48,183 bases of DNA from NCBI GenBank assembly GCA_900540045.1, contig UQEF01000009.1, positions 1 to 48,183 on the forward strand, written 5' to 3'. Positions within the stretch are counted from its first letter, which is position 1, and each line of letters starts with the position of its first letter. Made by a program: the position numbers and the translations under genes. Below are positions 1 through 7,716 of this stretch, piece after piece. Source of the stretch: an uncultured Eubacteriales bacterium (lineage in GTDB: Bacteria > Bacillota > Clostridia > Christensenellales > Aristaeellaceae). The notes beneath the pieces were generated by a model. The model did no database searches and was not told the DNA's origin. It worked only from the letters and a program-made list of their open reading frames with translations.

Positions 1-612
1 CAGGCGTTTCGCACCGGTGGCGCGGATCGCCTCACCCGCCTTGCGCGCCTGCGTACGCACCTCTTCCACCCAGCCCATCAGGTCGCCCATTGCGCAGCCC
101 GAGGCGGGCTCGTCATGCAAAACAGCAAACGCAACCCCGGCCTTTTCCAAAATGTGGAGCAGCGCTTCGGCGGTTTCCGGCGTTGAATACCGGGCTGTTT
201 CGCCCAGCCATACCAGCGTTTCCGCCTTTTCCGGCATGTCCGCAAGATGCACCCTGCATTCCTTCACGCCATAGAGATTGCCGCTTTCCGCAATGCGGTT
301 GATCGCCTCTTTCACGTAGTCCGGCGCCACACCGTTAACCAGCGCCTGTGTGCGGCCTTCCCGGATATAGATCAGAGGATCGTATCCCGTTGCGCAGTCG
401 TTGGTGCACGCCCCGCACAGCAGGCATTCATACATTGTTTTGGCTGTGTCCTCCTCCATGGGCATGCCCCGCTCGATCATTGATACCAGCAGCCCCTTGG
501 CACGGGGGGTGTTGGTTTCCTTTCCCGTAACCAGCTGCACCGGACAGAGATGCCGGCACATCCAGCAAAACCGGCAGGCGTCCGCATGCTTTTTTGCTTT
601 TTCACTGAACAT
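1..612 (-). CDS. (Fe-S)-binding protein, GlcF/CCG-type oxidase partner, partial
   Basis: The reading frame is open from ATG 612 to the window edge (204 codons), so the C-terminus is missing. The N-terminus has two ferredoxin-like cysteine clusters, CRFCWMCRHLCP (about residues 13-24) and CLLCGACTNDC (about 59-69), each typical of a [4Fe-4S] site. Such proteins pass electrons from a flavin oxidase to quinone or another carrier, usually with C-terminal CCG domains, which would lie outside this window. The start follows an AGGAGG ribosome site and lies 13 bases after the stop of the FAD oxidase, so the two are surely co-transcribed. The name is by family and neighbour; the exact substrate cannot be read. 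Confidence 0.85.
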   Translation of the reverse strand, partial: MFSEKAKKHADACRFCWMCRHLCPVQLVTGKETNTPRAKGLLVSMIERGMPMEEDTAKTMYECLLCGACTNDCATGYDPLIYIREGRTQALVNGVAPDYVKEAINRIAESGNLYGVKECRVHLADMPEKAETLVWLGETARYSTPETAEALLHILEKAGVAFAVLHDEPASGCAMGDLMGWVEEVRTQARKAGEAIRATGAKRL

Positions 613-625
613 CCCCTGCGCCTCC

Positions 626-2056
626 TCACACACCCAGCTTATACGGATTCATAATTCCATTGGGGTCCAGGCTTTTCTTCAGCCCTTCAAACACCTGCAT
701 GGCCGGCCCATACTGCTCCTTCATGAGGCGCGAAAGCTTGAGGCCAATGCCGTGGTGATCGTTAATCACGCCCCCGTTTTCCATCGCCGCGCGCACGCCC
801 GCATTCCAGATACGATTGTGCAGGCGCAGCGCCTCCATTGGATCGGCAGGCACATCCTTGGGCTCGACAATGAAGCGGGTATAGTTCATGCATCCCCACT
901 CATACCAGTGGCTGGAGTGCGATATGTAGCGCACAAAGGGGAATTGCTCGTTGATGACCTTTTTCATCGCCCAGTAGATTTTTTCAATATTGGCATAGGT
1001 TGCGGCGGTATCCATCGTACCGAACATCTGGGGAATGTCCATGATATGGCCGGGATAAAAGAAGGTGATGCGGTTTTCGTACCACTTTTCTCCATACTCG
1101 CTGCCCAGATCCTGCGCCCCGTAACGCTGCGCGATTTCCCGGGCGATCTCCATTTCGATATCCACGATTTTGGCAATGCCCTCGCACGTGAGGTTCATAA
1201 AGCAGCCTTTTTTCTCAAAACCGAGGATCTTTTTAATGATGGATACGGTTTCCGCCTCGTCAAAAAAGCGCAGGATGGAGGGCTTTATCTTTTGCATGAT
1301 GTCCCGGCCGGCCATGTATCCGGAATGCATGTCAGGGAACAGAAAGGCAATATGTTTTCTGCTTTCGGGCTGTTCGAAAAGCTTGAAGGTAGCCTTCGTA
1401 ATAACCCCAAGCGTTCCCTCCGAGCCGATAAAAATCTGGTTAAGGTCAGGTCCCGCCGCATGTTTGGGTACGGGCAGGGTGTTGATGATATCCCCGTTGG
1501 GCAGCACCACTTCCATGCTGATGCACTGGTCGTCAATTTTGCCGTACTTGGTGGACATGATTCCGATTCCCCGGTGCCCGAGCGCTCCGCCGATGGTCCC
1601 GCAGGTCAGGCAGGAGGGAATGTGCTGGCAGGAATATCCCCTTTCATTGGCGTACCACTCCAGCTGCTGGAAAATCATGCCGGCTTCTGCGGTGATCGTG
1701 CGGCTGACCTCATCCATTTCAATCAGGTGGTTCATGCGCTTCATATCCATCATGATTCCGCCTGCCATGGGCAGTGCGCCACCCTGCGATCCCGATCCGC
1801 CGCCCCAGATATTGACCGGGATTTTATAGTAGTTGGCAATTTTCAGGATTTTGGATACTTCCACGCTGCTTCCCGGCCGGACGATCCAGTCGGGCATGGG
1901 CGGCTTTTCGCCGCGATCCACCCACATGCGGCCAATCCAAAAGTAGTCCACGCCATAGGCCGCGCGGTCGCTTTTGCTTGTAGATACATTTTCAACTCCA
2001 ACGACATCTTCCAGCTCTGTGAGAATCATGTCGCACATAAACGCTTTGCGTTCCAT
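626..2056 (-). CDS. FAD-linked oxidase, GlcD/D-lactate dehydrogenase-like
   Basis: A 476-residue protein of the PCMH/VAO flavin family, which oxidises 2-hydroxy acids (glycolate, lactate) or related alcohols. FAD-binding signatures are visible: WGGGSGSQGGAL near residue 85, CGTIGGALGHRGIGIMS near 145-160, and FIGSEGTLGVITKA near 205-220. The C-terminus carries the HHGIG segment and the closing DPNGIMNP motif of the family. I chose ATG 2056 because GAGGAGAG precedes it; the longer frame to 2134 would run back into the upstream kinase gene. It follows the kinase by 38 bases and pairs with the Fe-S protein, as in GlcDF-type complexes. A role in oxidising a hydroxy acid released from the sugar pathway is inference. 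Confidence 0.88.
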   Translation of the reverse strand: MERKAFMCDMILTELEDVVGVENVSTSKSDRAAYGVDYFWIGRMWVDRGEKPPMPDWIVRPGSSVEVSKILKIANYYKIPVNIWGGGSGSQGGALPMAGGIMMDMKRMNHLIEMDEVSRTITAEAGMIFQQLEWYANERGYSCQHIPSCLTCGTIGGALGHRGIGIMSTKYGKIDDQCISMEVVLPNGDIINTLPVPKHAAGPDLNQIFIGSEGTLGVITKATFKLFEQPESRKHIAFLFPDMHSGYMAGRDIMQKIKPSILRFFDEAETVSIIKKILGFEKKGCFMNLTCEGIAKIVDIEMEIAREIAQRYGAQDLGSEYGEKWYENRITFFYPGHIMDIPQMFGTMDTAATYANIEKIYWAMKKVINEQFPFVRYISHSSHWYEWGCMNYTRFIVEPKDVPADPMEALRLHNRIWNAGVRAAMENGGVINDHHGIGLKLSRLMKEQYGPAMQVFEGLKKSLDPNGIMNPYKLGV

Positions 2057-2094
2057 CCGGTTCTCTCCTCTCTGCCTTTGCCTTGAGGCGCCGC

Positions 2095-3018
2095 TTACAG
2101 CGCGACGCCTCTCCCGGCGAGAAACGCCCTGCACTCTGCGTCATCGGGCATCGCCTGCCGCGCTCCCAGCCGCGTACATTTAATTGCCGCCGCGGCGCTT
2201 GCATAGCGGCAAGCCGAATCGTTGTTCATTCCTTTGATTTTTGCGGCCACAAAAGCGCCATGGAAGGTATCGCCGCAGCCGTTGGTATCCCTGGCATCCA
2301 CGCGGTAGCTCTCATACCGACGAAGTCCTTCGTGGTCCAGCAACAGTCCACCCCGTACTCCCTGCGTCACAACCAGCAGCTCCGGCCGGTAGCGCTCATA
2401 AAGCCTGTGTGCGGCTGCCTCGGGGCTTTCTTCGCCCGTCATCCGCAGGGCAAACTCCTCCGATGGGATCAGCCAGTCCACATAGGGCAACAATTCTTCC
2501 ACCCCCGGGTATGTTCCACCCGCGTCCTGGCTGACCTTTACCCCATAGGTATGGCACAGTTTCGCCGCCGCTATGGCCGCTTCAAGCATGTGACCGTCCA
2601 GATGCAGCACCTTCGCCTGGCTCAGGGCCTCTTCATTCACGTCCTCGCGCAGCGGCTGGGGTACGGTTCCGCGATTCCAGATACACGTGCGCGTGTTGCG
2701 TTGCGTGTTCAAAAACACCACCGCGTGAAAGCTGACCACGCCGGGCACACGGCGCACATAGTCCGTATCCACGCCCCAGTGCTCCAGGTCCTCCAGCATA
2801 TAGCGACCAAACGGATCATCCCCGATGGTTCCCATGTACGCCGAGCTCACTCCCAGCTTCCGGGCCGCCACCAATGCTGTTGCGCAGGGGCCTCCGCCCT
2901 GCACCTTCGTTTCCAGCCCTTCCAGCTTGGTGTCCTCCTCCGGGAAGCGCGGCACCATCATCAACGTGTCATAAACGGAGGAGCCGATGCCAATCATTTG
3001 GGGCCACTGCTTAACCAT
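2095..3018 (-). CDS. PfkB-family carbohydrate kinase
   Basis: A 307-residue ribokinase-like sugar kinase that would phosphorylate a sugar with ATP in the cytoplasm. Visible hallmarks are the N-terminal substrate segment with GGGPCATALVAARKLG, and the C-terminal DTNGCGDTFHGAF signature holding the catalytic Asp and anion hole (here GCGD, where many members have GAGD). ATG 3018 is preferred because GGAGG precedes it; it overlaps the aldolase stop by eight bases, implying translational coupling. Between an isomerase/aldolase pair and a flavin oxidase, it most likely phosphorylates the ketose made by the isomerase. The substrate is not deducible from sequence alone. Confidence 0.9.
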   Translation of the reverse strand: MVKQWPQMIGIGSSVYDTLMMVPRFPEEDTKLEGLETKVQGGGPCATALVAARKLGVSSAYMGTIGDDPFGRYMLEDLEHWGVDTDYVRRVPGVVSFHAVVFLNTQRNTRTCIWNRGTVPQPLREDVNEEALSQAKVLHLDGHMLEAAIAAAKLCHTYGVKVSQDAGGTYPGVEELLPYVDWLIPSEEFALRMTGEESPEAAAHRLYERYRPELLVVTQGVRGGLLLDHEGLRRYESYRVDARDTNGCGDTFHGAFVAAKIKGMNNDSACRYASAAAAIKCTRLGARQAMPDDAECRAFLAGRGVAL

Positions 3019-3841
3019 TGCTTCCCTCCGCACCCAGCAGGCGTATTTTCTCAAGTGCAAACCGTTTGACCGCCTGCACGGGCTCCTTCATGAAAACATC
3101 CACAGCAATGATTTTGGAGTCCACCTGCCGGATGCTGTCCAGCAGCGCGCAGCATACGTCGGTTCCAAAGTTGACCTTCCGTATTCCTGCCTTTACCGCC
3201 TGAATCATTTGATCGTCAGGCACACCGCTGCCGCCATGCAGCACCAGGGGCGTTGCCGTAGCCTGCGCAATTTCGCGGATGCGGTCAGTCGCAATGACCG
3301 GCGCCTGGCGGTAATGCCCGTGTGCCGTACCCACCATAACGGCCAGTGCGTCTACGTTTGTTTCCTCCACGAACCGCACGGCTTCCTTCACATCCGTGTA
3401 CTCCTGGGATACGCCTTCCGCGGCCGAACCAATGTGCCCAAGCTCTCCCTCCACGTCAATGCCCAGGTCGTGCGCGTAATGGGTTACGTTTTTGAGCACC
3501 GCCATGTTTTCCTCCAGCGGCAGGGCGCTTGCGTCACGCATAACGCTGGTGCACCCAAACCGCACAGCCCGCCATACCGCCTCGTCGCAGCTTCCATGGT
3601 CCAGGTGGTAGCACAGCTTCACCTTCGACCGCTGCGCCGCCGCCAGAATCGCGGGGGAGATAAACTCGGCCTCTTCACTCATGAACAACCGGCTGTACAT
3701 CTGCAAGATCACACAGGCGTTGGCCTCCTCCGCAGCGCGGATGATTCCCAGCGCCGTTTCGCCGTTGTAAACATTGAATGCCGGGATTGCGCATTTCGCC
3801 TCTTCTGCCCGCTTGAGCAGGGTTTTCATATCTGTCAGCAT
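3011..3841 (-). CDS. Class II fructose/tagatose-bisphosphate-type aldolase
   Basis: A 276-residue zinc aldolase of the FbaA/GatY/KbaY family, which splits a ketose (bis)phosphate into dihydroxyacetone phosphate and an aldehyde. The HLDHG motif gives catalytic Asp81 and zinc ligand His82. GTAHGHY (His174/176) and LHGGSG (His202) supply the other ligands. The usual SVMIDGS segment is SVMRDAS here (residues 99-105), which may alter substrate choice. It starts 24 bases after the isomerase stop behind GGAGGG and overlaps the kinase start. It is not the glycolytic enzyme by context; it is probably dedicated to the sugar handled by this cluster. Confidence 0.9.
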   Translation of the reverse strand: MLTDMKTLLKRAEEAKCAIPAFNVYNGETALGIIRAAEEANACVILQMYSRLFMSEEAEFISPAILAAAQRSKVKLCYHLDHGSCDEAVWRAVRFGCTSVMRDASALPLEENMAVLKNVTHYAHDLGIDVEGELGHIGSAAEGVSQEYTDVKEAVRFVEETNVDALAVMVGTAHGHYRQAPVIATDRIREIAQATATPLVLHGGSGVPDDQMIQAVKAGIRKVNFGTDVCCALLDSIRQVDSKIIAVDVFMKEPVQAVKRFALEKIRLLGAEGSNG

Positions 3842-3865
3842 TGGGAGCCCTCCTTACAGGCCGTT

Positions 3866-5260
3866 TTATTCATTGACCGCATCCGCCGTCAGCGCGGGCA
3901 CAAACTTGCAAAACTCACGCAGCTCCTGGGTCCAATCGCCTTCGATCTCAGCCATGTGGTGAATGTAGGGACCTTCGACGAGCTTTCGTTCCCATGCGGG
4001 CAGATTGGCAAATTCGCCCCAGAGATAGGTGCCGAAGGTATAAGGTCCCTCCGTGGTTTTGCAGGTGCCTGCCAGCAGCCGGTAGTCTCCGTCGTCCTGG
4101 TCAAAGCGTGCGACGGTGTACTGTCCGTCCCGAACCTGGAACCACTGGCGCATGTTGACGTTCTTGCAGGGGCAGCCTTCTTTCTTCAGGCTGTAAGCAA
4201 ACGGACCGCAGTGCCAGAGCAGTTCGGCATTTTTGTTTTCCGGATGGCGCACGGTAAACTCCCCGAAGAAGGGAACCTTCCGTCCCAGGGTGGCACAGGA
4301 AAGCAGCGCCATGGTGATGGTGCCGTGCAGATCGCTTTCGCAGCCGATAATGTAGCCCATATCTGCCAGAATGCTGTATGCCGTGCAGGGCATCGCGCCC
4401 ACGCCCAGCTGCATGGCCGTCCAGCACTCAGCGCTCACGGCCTGAACGTGATAGGTTTCAAACACCCATTTGAAAAGCGGCACAAAGGCATAAACCTTTT
4501 TGAGCAGCGGAGGCGTGAGATCGTCCATCTCGTAGCGCGAAGCCAACAGTTTGGCTCCCTCCTCCAGCTCGGCGTCCCGCTCCCGGAGGATCTGCTGATA
4601 TTTATCAATAATTACCGCCATATTGACGGGGATAATGCTGAGGCCAAACTTCTCCATCAGCTCACCCTCGTTAAAAATAACCGAGCAGAACGGCTTGGGA
4701 CGCATGCCCACCTGAGCAATGCGCATGCCGCGGAAATTTTTCACCATGCAGCTGACGGAAACGAAGCGGGCGAAGGAAGAAGCAAACGTATCGCTCTCCA
4801 CCGCACATGTTTCGATGAAGCTGAAGGGGATATGAAAGCGCTGAAGCTGGCGGCTGACACCAAAGATGCCGCACTGGCTGTCGGTATAGCGGGTGCCGTC
4901 CGGCAGAAAGCTGTCGTCAATCGGCGCCCAGATGCATACCGGCTTGCCAACGCCGCGCGCCACCTGTGCCGCAATTTCCTCGTTGCCAAAGTTGCAGTTA
5001 ATGATGAGCACCGCGTCTACCTTTTCGGCGTTGAAGCGGTCGATCACCTTCTGCGCATCCTCATCGCAGTACATGACATCGACAGGGTTGATTCCTTCCA
5101 GGTCTACGAAACTCACCTTATCGTCGGTAAAATGCTCTCGAATATAGGCAACCATCCGATGACCGCGTTCTTCCGCTTTTTCCCAGTTGAAGATGCCGGG
5201 GCGCGGCGTTACGTCGCGTCTCATGGGTGCCAGGCCGATTTTGACATTGTATTGAAGCAT
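3866..5260 (-). CDS. L-fucose/L-arabinose isomerase-like protein
   Basis: A 464-residue member of the FucI/AraA-like fold, which interconverts an aldose and a ketose using a divalent metal. The C-terminal third shows the family pattern MRQWFQVRDGQYTVARF followed by LAGTCKTTEGPYTFGTYLWG, where metal-pocket residues normally lie. An LHGTITMALL segment stands just before it. ATG 5260 follows AGAAGGA; a longer frame to 5413 runs through the promoter region and is rejected. First gene of a minus-strand operon with aldolase, kinase, oxidase and Fe-S protein. The family also includes proteins not tested as isomerases, so the specific sugar is open. Confidence 0.82.
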   Translation of the reverse strand: MLQYNVKIGLAPMRRDVTPRPGIFNWEKAEERGHRMVAYIREHFTDDKVSFVDLEGINPVDVMYCDEDAQKVIDRFNAEKVDAVLIINCNFGNEEIAAQVARGVGKPVCIWAPIDDSFLPDGTRYTDSQCGIFGVSRQLQRFHIPFSFIETCAVESDTFASSFARFVSVSCMVKNFRGMRIAQVGMRPKPFCSVIFNEGELMEKFGLSIIPVNMAVIIDKYQQILRERDAELEEGAKLLASRYEMDDLTPPLLKKVYAFVPLFKWVFETYHVQAVSAECWTAMQLGVGAMPCTAYSILADMGYIIGCESDLHGTITMALLSCATLGRKVPFFGEFTVRHPENKNAELLWHCGPFAYSLKKEGCPCKNVNMRQWFQVRDGQYTVARFDQDDGDYRLLAGTCKTTEGPYTFGTYLWGEFANLPAWERKLVEGPYIHHMAEIEGDWTQELREFCKFVPALTADAVNE

Positions 5261-5309
5261 TGCGCATCCTTCTTTCACCTGTATTGTCCCGGAACACAAT
5301 CCTGATTCT

Positions 5310-5338
5310 ATTGTAAAAGTACCGTTTTCAGCTGACAA
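5310..5338 (-). promoter_or_regulatory. Promoter for the isomerase operon
   Basis: On the minus strand TTGTCA (5338-5333) and TACAAT (5315-5310) are separated by exactly 17 bases. This is a good sigma-A-type match, about 50 bases upstream of the isomerase start. A loose inverted repeat, ATTGT...ACAAT (5283-5300), lies just downstream and could be an operator. Confidence 0.6.
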
Positions 5339-5434
5339 TATCTTAACTTCATCATTTTCTAAATCAAATTCATTATGTTGACCCGAAATGGCGCAACGGC
5401 GGGTTTTATGCAATAAATTCGGAAACTTGATGCA

Positions 5435-5464
5435 TTGTAAGGCGATTCAGCTTTTGTTTATAAT
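5435..5464 (+). promoter_or_regulatory. Promoter for the Gfo/Idh oxidoreductase and ThuA genes
   Basis: TTGTAA (5435-5440) and a perfect TATAAT (5459-5464) are spaced by 18 bases. They lie 55 bases before the TTG start of the oxidoreductase and diverge from the isomerase promoter. The stretch 5261-5518 is AT-rich compared with its surroundings, as expected for a control region. Confidence 0.6.
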
Positions 5465-5518
5465 CAAAGCATCATCTAATGAGACTTTTTCTTTTACCAG
5501 TCAGGGAGGTGTCCGCCT

Positions 5519-6628
5519 TTGAAACCCCTGCGAGCCGCCGTTATCGGCCTCGGTTTTATCGGTCCTCAGCACATCGATGCCATTCGCCGCGTACCATTGG
5601 CGCTGCCCGTTGCCCTTTGTGACAACAACGCCGATCATGTCCGTACCGCCTGTGAGCAATATGGCGTACCGAGAGGCGAAACCGACTGGCGCGAGGTGCT
5701 TCACGACCCGACCATCGACGTCATCCACAACTGCACGCCCAATGCCCTGCATGATGAAATCAACCGCCAGGCGCTGCTCTGCGGCAAACATGTCTACAGC
5801 GAGAAGCCCCTGAGCATGAGCGCCCAAACCGCCCGCGAGCTCTGGAACCTGGCTTGCGAGCGGAAACTGGCGGCGGGGCTGAACCATCAGTACCGCATGA
5901 ATGCCGCCGTGCAGGAGATGCGCGCCCGCCTGTTGCGCGGTCTGCCCGGCAGGGCGTTGATGGCGACCGGCTGCTATCTGCAGGAATCCGCCTCCAGGGA
6001 AACCGACTGGTCGCAGCGCATGGAAAATACAGGCATATCGCGTACGGTGGCGGACATTGGGGTGCATTGGGTCGATACCGCGTGCGCTGTGCTGGGAGAG
6101 CCCGTCAGCGAGGTGTTTGCCGATCTGCATACCCACTATCCTACGCGCACCGGTCCGGACGGAACCAGGCATCCTGTAATAACCGAGGATACCGCTTTTA
6201 TTCTGGTGCGCTTCAAAAGCGGTCTGCCCGGGCAGTTTACCGTCAGCAAGGCGGCCAATGGCCATAAAAACGACCTGCGCCTCAATCTATGGTGCGAGGG
6301 CTACGGCATGGAATGGCGTCAGGAGCAGCCTGACCGGCTTGTTTTGGGAAAGAAGGAAACCGGTTACGAAACCATCTATATGAATCCTCGCACCTGCCAG
6401 GAGGAGGTGCGCCCCTATGTGACAACCCCCATGGGACATGTGATGGGCTGGCCGGATGCGCTCAGAAATTCCGTAGCCGCCTTCTACCGATCGATTCTGG
6501 ATGGCAGCTACCTGACGCAGAGCATGCCCTGCGCCAGCTTCCGGGACGGTTTCCTGGGGATGGCGTTTATCGAGGCGTGCGTGCGTTCCAGCCACGAGCG
6601 CCGCTGGGTGGAGGTGGAGCAGCTGTGA
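5519..6628 (+). CDS. Gfo/Idh/MocA-family oxidoreductase
   Basis: A 369-residue NAD(P)-dependent dehydrogenase of the glucose-fructose oxidoreductase/inositol dehydrogenase family. The N-terminal Rossmann fold opens with AVIGLGFIGPQH. The cofactor-pocket motif SEKPLS is near residue 95, and the active-site segment DIGVHWVDTA (about 178-187) carries the usual Asp/His pair. The start is TTG at 5519, eight bases after AGGGAGGT; no ATG is suitable. It overlaps the next gene at GTGA. These enzymes oxidise or reduce a hydroxyl on a sugar or cyclitol, which fits the divergent sugar operon, but the substrate is unknown. Confidence 0.92.
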   Translation: MKPLRAAVIGLGFIGPQHIDAIRRVPLALPVALCDNNADHVRTACEQYGVPRGETDWREVLHDPTIDVIHNCTPNALHDEINRQALLCGKHVYSEKPLSMSAQTARELWNLACERKLAAGLNHQYRMNAAVQEMRARLLRGLPGRALMATGCYLQESASRETDWSQRMENTGISRTVADIGVHWVDTACAVLGEPVSEVFADLHTHYPTRTGPDGTRHPVITEDTAFILVRFKSGLPGQFTVSKAANGHKNDLRLNLWCEGYGMEWRQEQPDRLVLGKKETGYETIYMNPRTCQEEVRPYVTTPMGHVMGWPDALRNSVAAFYRSILDGSYLTQSMPCASFRDGFLGMAFIEACVRSSHERRWVEVEQL

Positions 6629-7353
6629 ATGTGCTGGTATGGTATGAAAACAGGCCGCTTCCAGAAGCGGTGCAGGCGGAGGCTCGCATTTATCCGCGGG
6701 GAATTCACGGAGCGCTGGCGGATCTGTTTGACGCCCAAGACGACATGTGCGTGCGCACCGCCGTGATGCAGGACCCGCAGCAGGGTTTTTCCGACGAAAA
6801 CCTTGCCTGGGCAGATGTGCTGGTATACTTTGGCCATAAGCACTGGCGAGAGGTGGCCGACGACCGCGTGGACCTTATTCAGCGGCGTGTGCTGGAAGGC
6901 ATGGGGCTGATTCTTCTGCACTCTTCCCATGCCAGCAAAATTTTTTCCCGCCTGATGGGCACACGCACGCAATGCCTGCGCTGGCGCGAGAATGACGAAT
7001 GGCAGCGCGTCTGGCTGGTCATGCCGGCCCATCCCATCGCCGCAGGGCTGAACAGCGAGTATTTTACGATTGCGCAGGACGAAACCTACGGTGAATACTT
7101 TGAAATTCCACAACCTGACGAGCAGGTATTCCTGACGACGTCCCAGGGCGGAGAAGTGCTTAGAAGCGGCTGCTGCTGGTACCGCGGCCAGGGGCGGATC
7201 TTTTATTTTTCATCAGGGCACGAAACCTATCCCGTGTACTATCATCCCGAGGTAAGGCAGGTCCTGCTCAATGCCGTCCGCTGGGCTGCTTCGGGTCCCA
7301 AAAGACCGGCCTGGCCGGACTGGGCCCGGGAAAGTGCCCCGCTTGAAGAATAG
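6625..7353 (+). CDS. ThuA-domain protein (trehalose-utilisation-like)
   Basis: A 242-residue protein with the class I glutamine-amidotransferase-like ThuA fold. Visible family features are the opening NVLVWYENRP strand, GLILLHSSHASKIF near residues 92-105, and the C-terminal GQGRIFYFSSGHETYPVYYHPEV. ThuA proteins take part in keto-sugar metabolism, often beside Gfo/Idh oxidoreductases, as here. I chose GTG 6625, which overlaps the previous stop (GTGA) and follows a GGAGG-like site; the longer frame from 6577 lies inside the upstream gene. Its reaction is not predictable from the sequence. Confidence 0.85.
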   Translation: MNVLVWYENRPLPEAVQAEARIYPRGIHGALADLFDAQDDMCVRTAVMQDPQQGFSDENLAWADVLVYFGHKHWREVADDRVDLIQRRVLEGMGLILLHSSHASKIFSRLMGTRTQCLRWRENDEWQRVWLVMPAHPIAAGLNSEYFTIAQDETYGEYFEIPQPDEQVFLTTSQGGEVLRSGCCWYRGQGRIFYFSSGHETYPVYYHPEVRQVLLNAVRWAASGPKRPAWPDWARESAPLEE

Positions 7354-7381
7354 CGTATGTTTGGGCCGCAACAACAAAGAG

Positions 7382-7414
7382 GTTCGAAGGGCGCAAGCCC
7401 CTCGAACTTTCTTT
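7382..7414 (+). terminator. Terminator after the ThuA gene
   Basis: GTTCGA-A-GGGC (7382-7392), loop GCAA, then GCCC-C-TCGAAC (7397-7407), followed by TTTCTTT. The stem has 10 pairs with one A/C mismatch. It ends the oxidoreductase-ThuA transcript. Confidence 0.7.
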
Positions 7415-7599
7415 GTATCCCCGGACTTGTTATGCGATTGGGAAAGTTTGCGCCCCGGAATCCGGGTTTTGCTTCGGCAAGGGCCGGAAAAAACCGCCAT
7501 AGGCGGACGAAGCCGGCCGATACGCGCATGTGGCGCGGCCTTTCAGTGCTTCTGACCAGAATATAAAAGCTTCGGCCATCAAACCCTAGCGGATAAGAC

Positions 7600-7628
7600 G
7601 GAAAGAACACCGGACTGGCTGTCCGGTG
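7600..7628 (-). terminator. Terminator after the sensor kinase gene
   Basis: A perfect 8-pair stem CACCGGAC (7608-7615)/GTCCGGTG (7621-7628) with a 5-base loop. Read on the minus strand it is followed by TTCTTT, about 90 bases after the kinase stop. Confidence 0.7.
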
Positions 7629-7716
7629 CTCCTGTCCGAACTTATTGTAATAGGCACGTGCTTTCCCAAAAAATAGGTCCTGCCATTGCACGGTTGGGGC
7701 TGTTATCCTGTGGTTT

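Larger units (their letters stand above)
7354..7716. other. Convergent intergenic stretch with hairpins
   Basis: No credible gene. It contains a plus-strand terminator (7382-7414), a small CCCGG-AAT-CCGGG hairpin followed by TTTT (7454-7470), a CCGCC-ATA-GGCGG hairpin near 7493, and a minus-strand terminator (7600-7628). Confidence 0.7.

Noticed and set aside
401..2086. 561-codon plus-strand ORF
   Set aside because: Antisense shadow of the FAD oxidase; no ribosome site or family motif, while the opposite strand matches a known family.
2987..5305. 772-codon plus-strand ORF
   Set aside because: Covers the aldolase and isomerase genes on the opposite strand; a product of codon bias.
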